Positions 63,731-64,000 of a DNA stretch of 64,000 nucleotides are shown here, piece by piece. A model generated the notes under the pieces. The model was not told the DNA's origin, ran no database searches, and was given only the letters and a program-made list of their open reading frames with translations. Made by a program: the position numbers and the translations under genes. This stretch comes from Candidatus Planktophila vernalis. GTDB lineage: Bacteria; Actinomycetota; Actinomycetes; Nanopelagicales; Nanopelagicaceae. The stretch covers positions 930,001 through 994,000 of the forward strand of contig NZ_CP016776.1 in the NCBI RefSeq assembly GCF_002288185.1. Reading direction: 5' to 3'. The number at the start of each line of letters is the position of its first letter. The first letter of the stretch is position 1.

Positions 63731-64000
63731 CTATCGACGAGGTTCGGAGATTAAGACCTTCTCTAAAGCCTCAAACTCTTCGATACATTTTCCAGAGCCT
63801 TCAACAACTGCATCCAATGGACGTTCAGCGATGTGAATTGGCATTCCAGTTTCTTTACGAAGACGCTCATCAAGACCCTTGAGCAAAGCACCGCCACCAG
63901 TAAGAACAATTCCACGATCCATCAAATCTGATGCAAGCTCTGGAGGAGTCTTATCGAGTGTGCTCTTTACTGCATTAACAATTGCATTGACTGGCTCGTC
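63731..64000 (-). CDS. mreB: Rod-shape protein MreB, C-terminal part
   Basis: The frame is open to the end of the window, so only the last 89 residues are present. [18 protein letters not shown] and EETG-like [19 protein letters not shown] are the actin-fold nucleotide-binding and terminal segments of MreB. It is the first gene of the mre-mrd operon. Confidence 0.95.
   Translation of the reverse strand, partial: DEPVNAIVNAVKSTLDKTPPELASDLMDRGIVLTGGGALLKGLDERLRKETGMPIHIAERPLDAVVEGSGKCIEEFEALEKVLISEPRR

Noticed and set aside
1-64000. CRISPR array, insertion sequence, prophage or integrated element
   Set aside because: No regular short repeats with spacers, no transposase, integrase or phage gene and no terminal repeats were recognised. 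Gene packing and base use look uniform.

Overview
The window looks like a chromosomal segment of a small-genome, low-to-medium GC actinobacterium, most plausibly a freshwater planktonic lineage of the acI / Nanopelagicales type. This is inferred from family content (hrcA-dnaJ2 pairing, rodA-mrdA-mreDCB order, a TIGR03767-like phosphoesterase, actinobacterial RNase E/G), from very tight gene packing with overlapping stop and start codons, and from frequent leaderless promoters in which a TANNNT hexamer sits 6-7 bases before the start codon. No insertion sequence, prophage or CRISPR array was seen.

Region 1 (1-2559) holds small uncharacterised genes: a partial DUF1801 protein, a PH-like protein, tRNA-Val(GAC) with a decayed partial copy beside it, a DUF1905 protein and a secreted protein. 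Region 2 (2549-8406, minus) is an operon of choline dehydrogenase, FdhD, a copper amine oxidase and an unusual fusion of a shortened UbiA prenyltransferase with an LpqC/PHB-depolymerase-like esterase. Region 3 (8485-15421, minus) holds an MttB-family methyltransferase without pyrrolysine, betaine aldehyde dehydrogenase and a complete glycine betaine ABC transporter with a double permease. Region 4 (15556-21638, plus, divergent) holds an IclR regulator, a corrinoid protein, a split MetV/MetF methylene-THF reductase, a methyl-THF:corrinoid methyltransferase, an ASKHA ferredoxin (corrinoid reactivase) and DUF1638. Region 5 (21624-33160, minus) holds a GntR regulator, a dimethylglycine/sarcosine dehydrogenase, EtfBA, formate-THF ligase and an NAD-dependent Mo formate dehydrogenase (FdsGBA type). 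Region 6 (33222-38325) holds TauE and a nearly complete molybdenum cofactor set (MoaD, MoaA, MoaE, MoaB, MoaC, MoeA, MobA).

Together regions 2-6 read as one metabolic island of about 30 kb. Choline is oxidised to glycine betaine, or betaine is imported. Betaine is demethylated through a corrinoid protein to dimethylglycine, and the methyl enters the folate pool. Dimethylglycine is demethylated by a flavoprotein feeding ETF. Folate-bound C1 is released as formate with ATP gain and oxidised to CO2 with NADH gain, using a molybdenum enzyme whose cofactor genes lie alongside. A PF13769-like gene and a homocysteine S-methyltransferase at 40418-41589 supply the module needed for a split, corrinoid-based methionine synthase.

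Region 7 (38344-45124) is mixed: phosphoesterase, MgtC, TrhO, a BadF-type ATPase and a PhoX-like secreted protein. Region 8 (45318-64000, minus) is core housekeeping: tRNA-Glu, tRNA-Gln, gltX, a FAH-family hydrolase, CorC, ybeY, phoH, HIT, rsmE, dnaJ2, an internally shortened hrcA, hemW, lepA, rpsT, RNase E/G and the rod-shape operon rodA-mrdA-mreD-mreC-mreB, which runs off the window.
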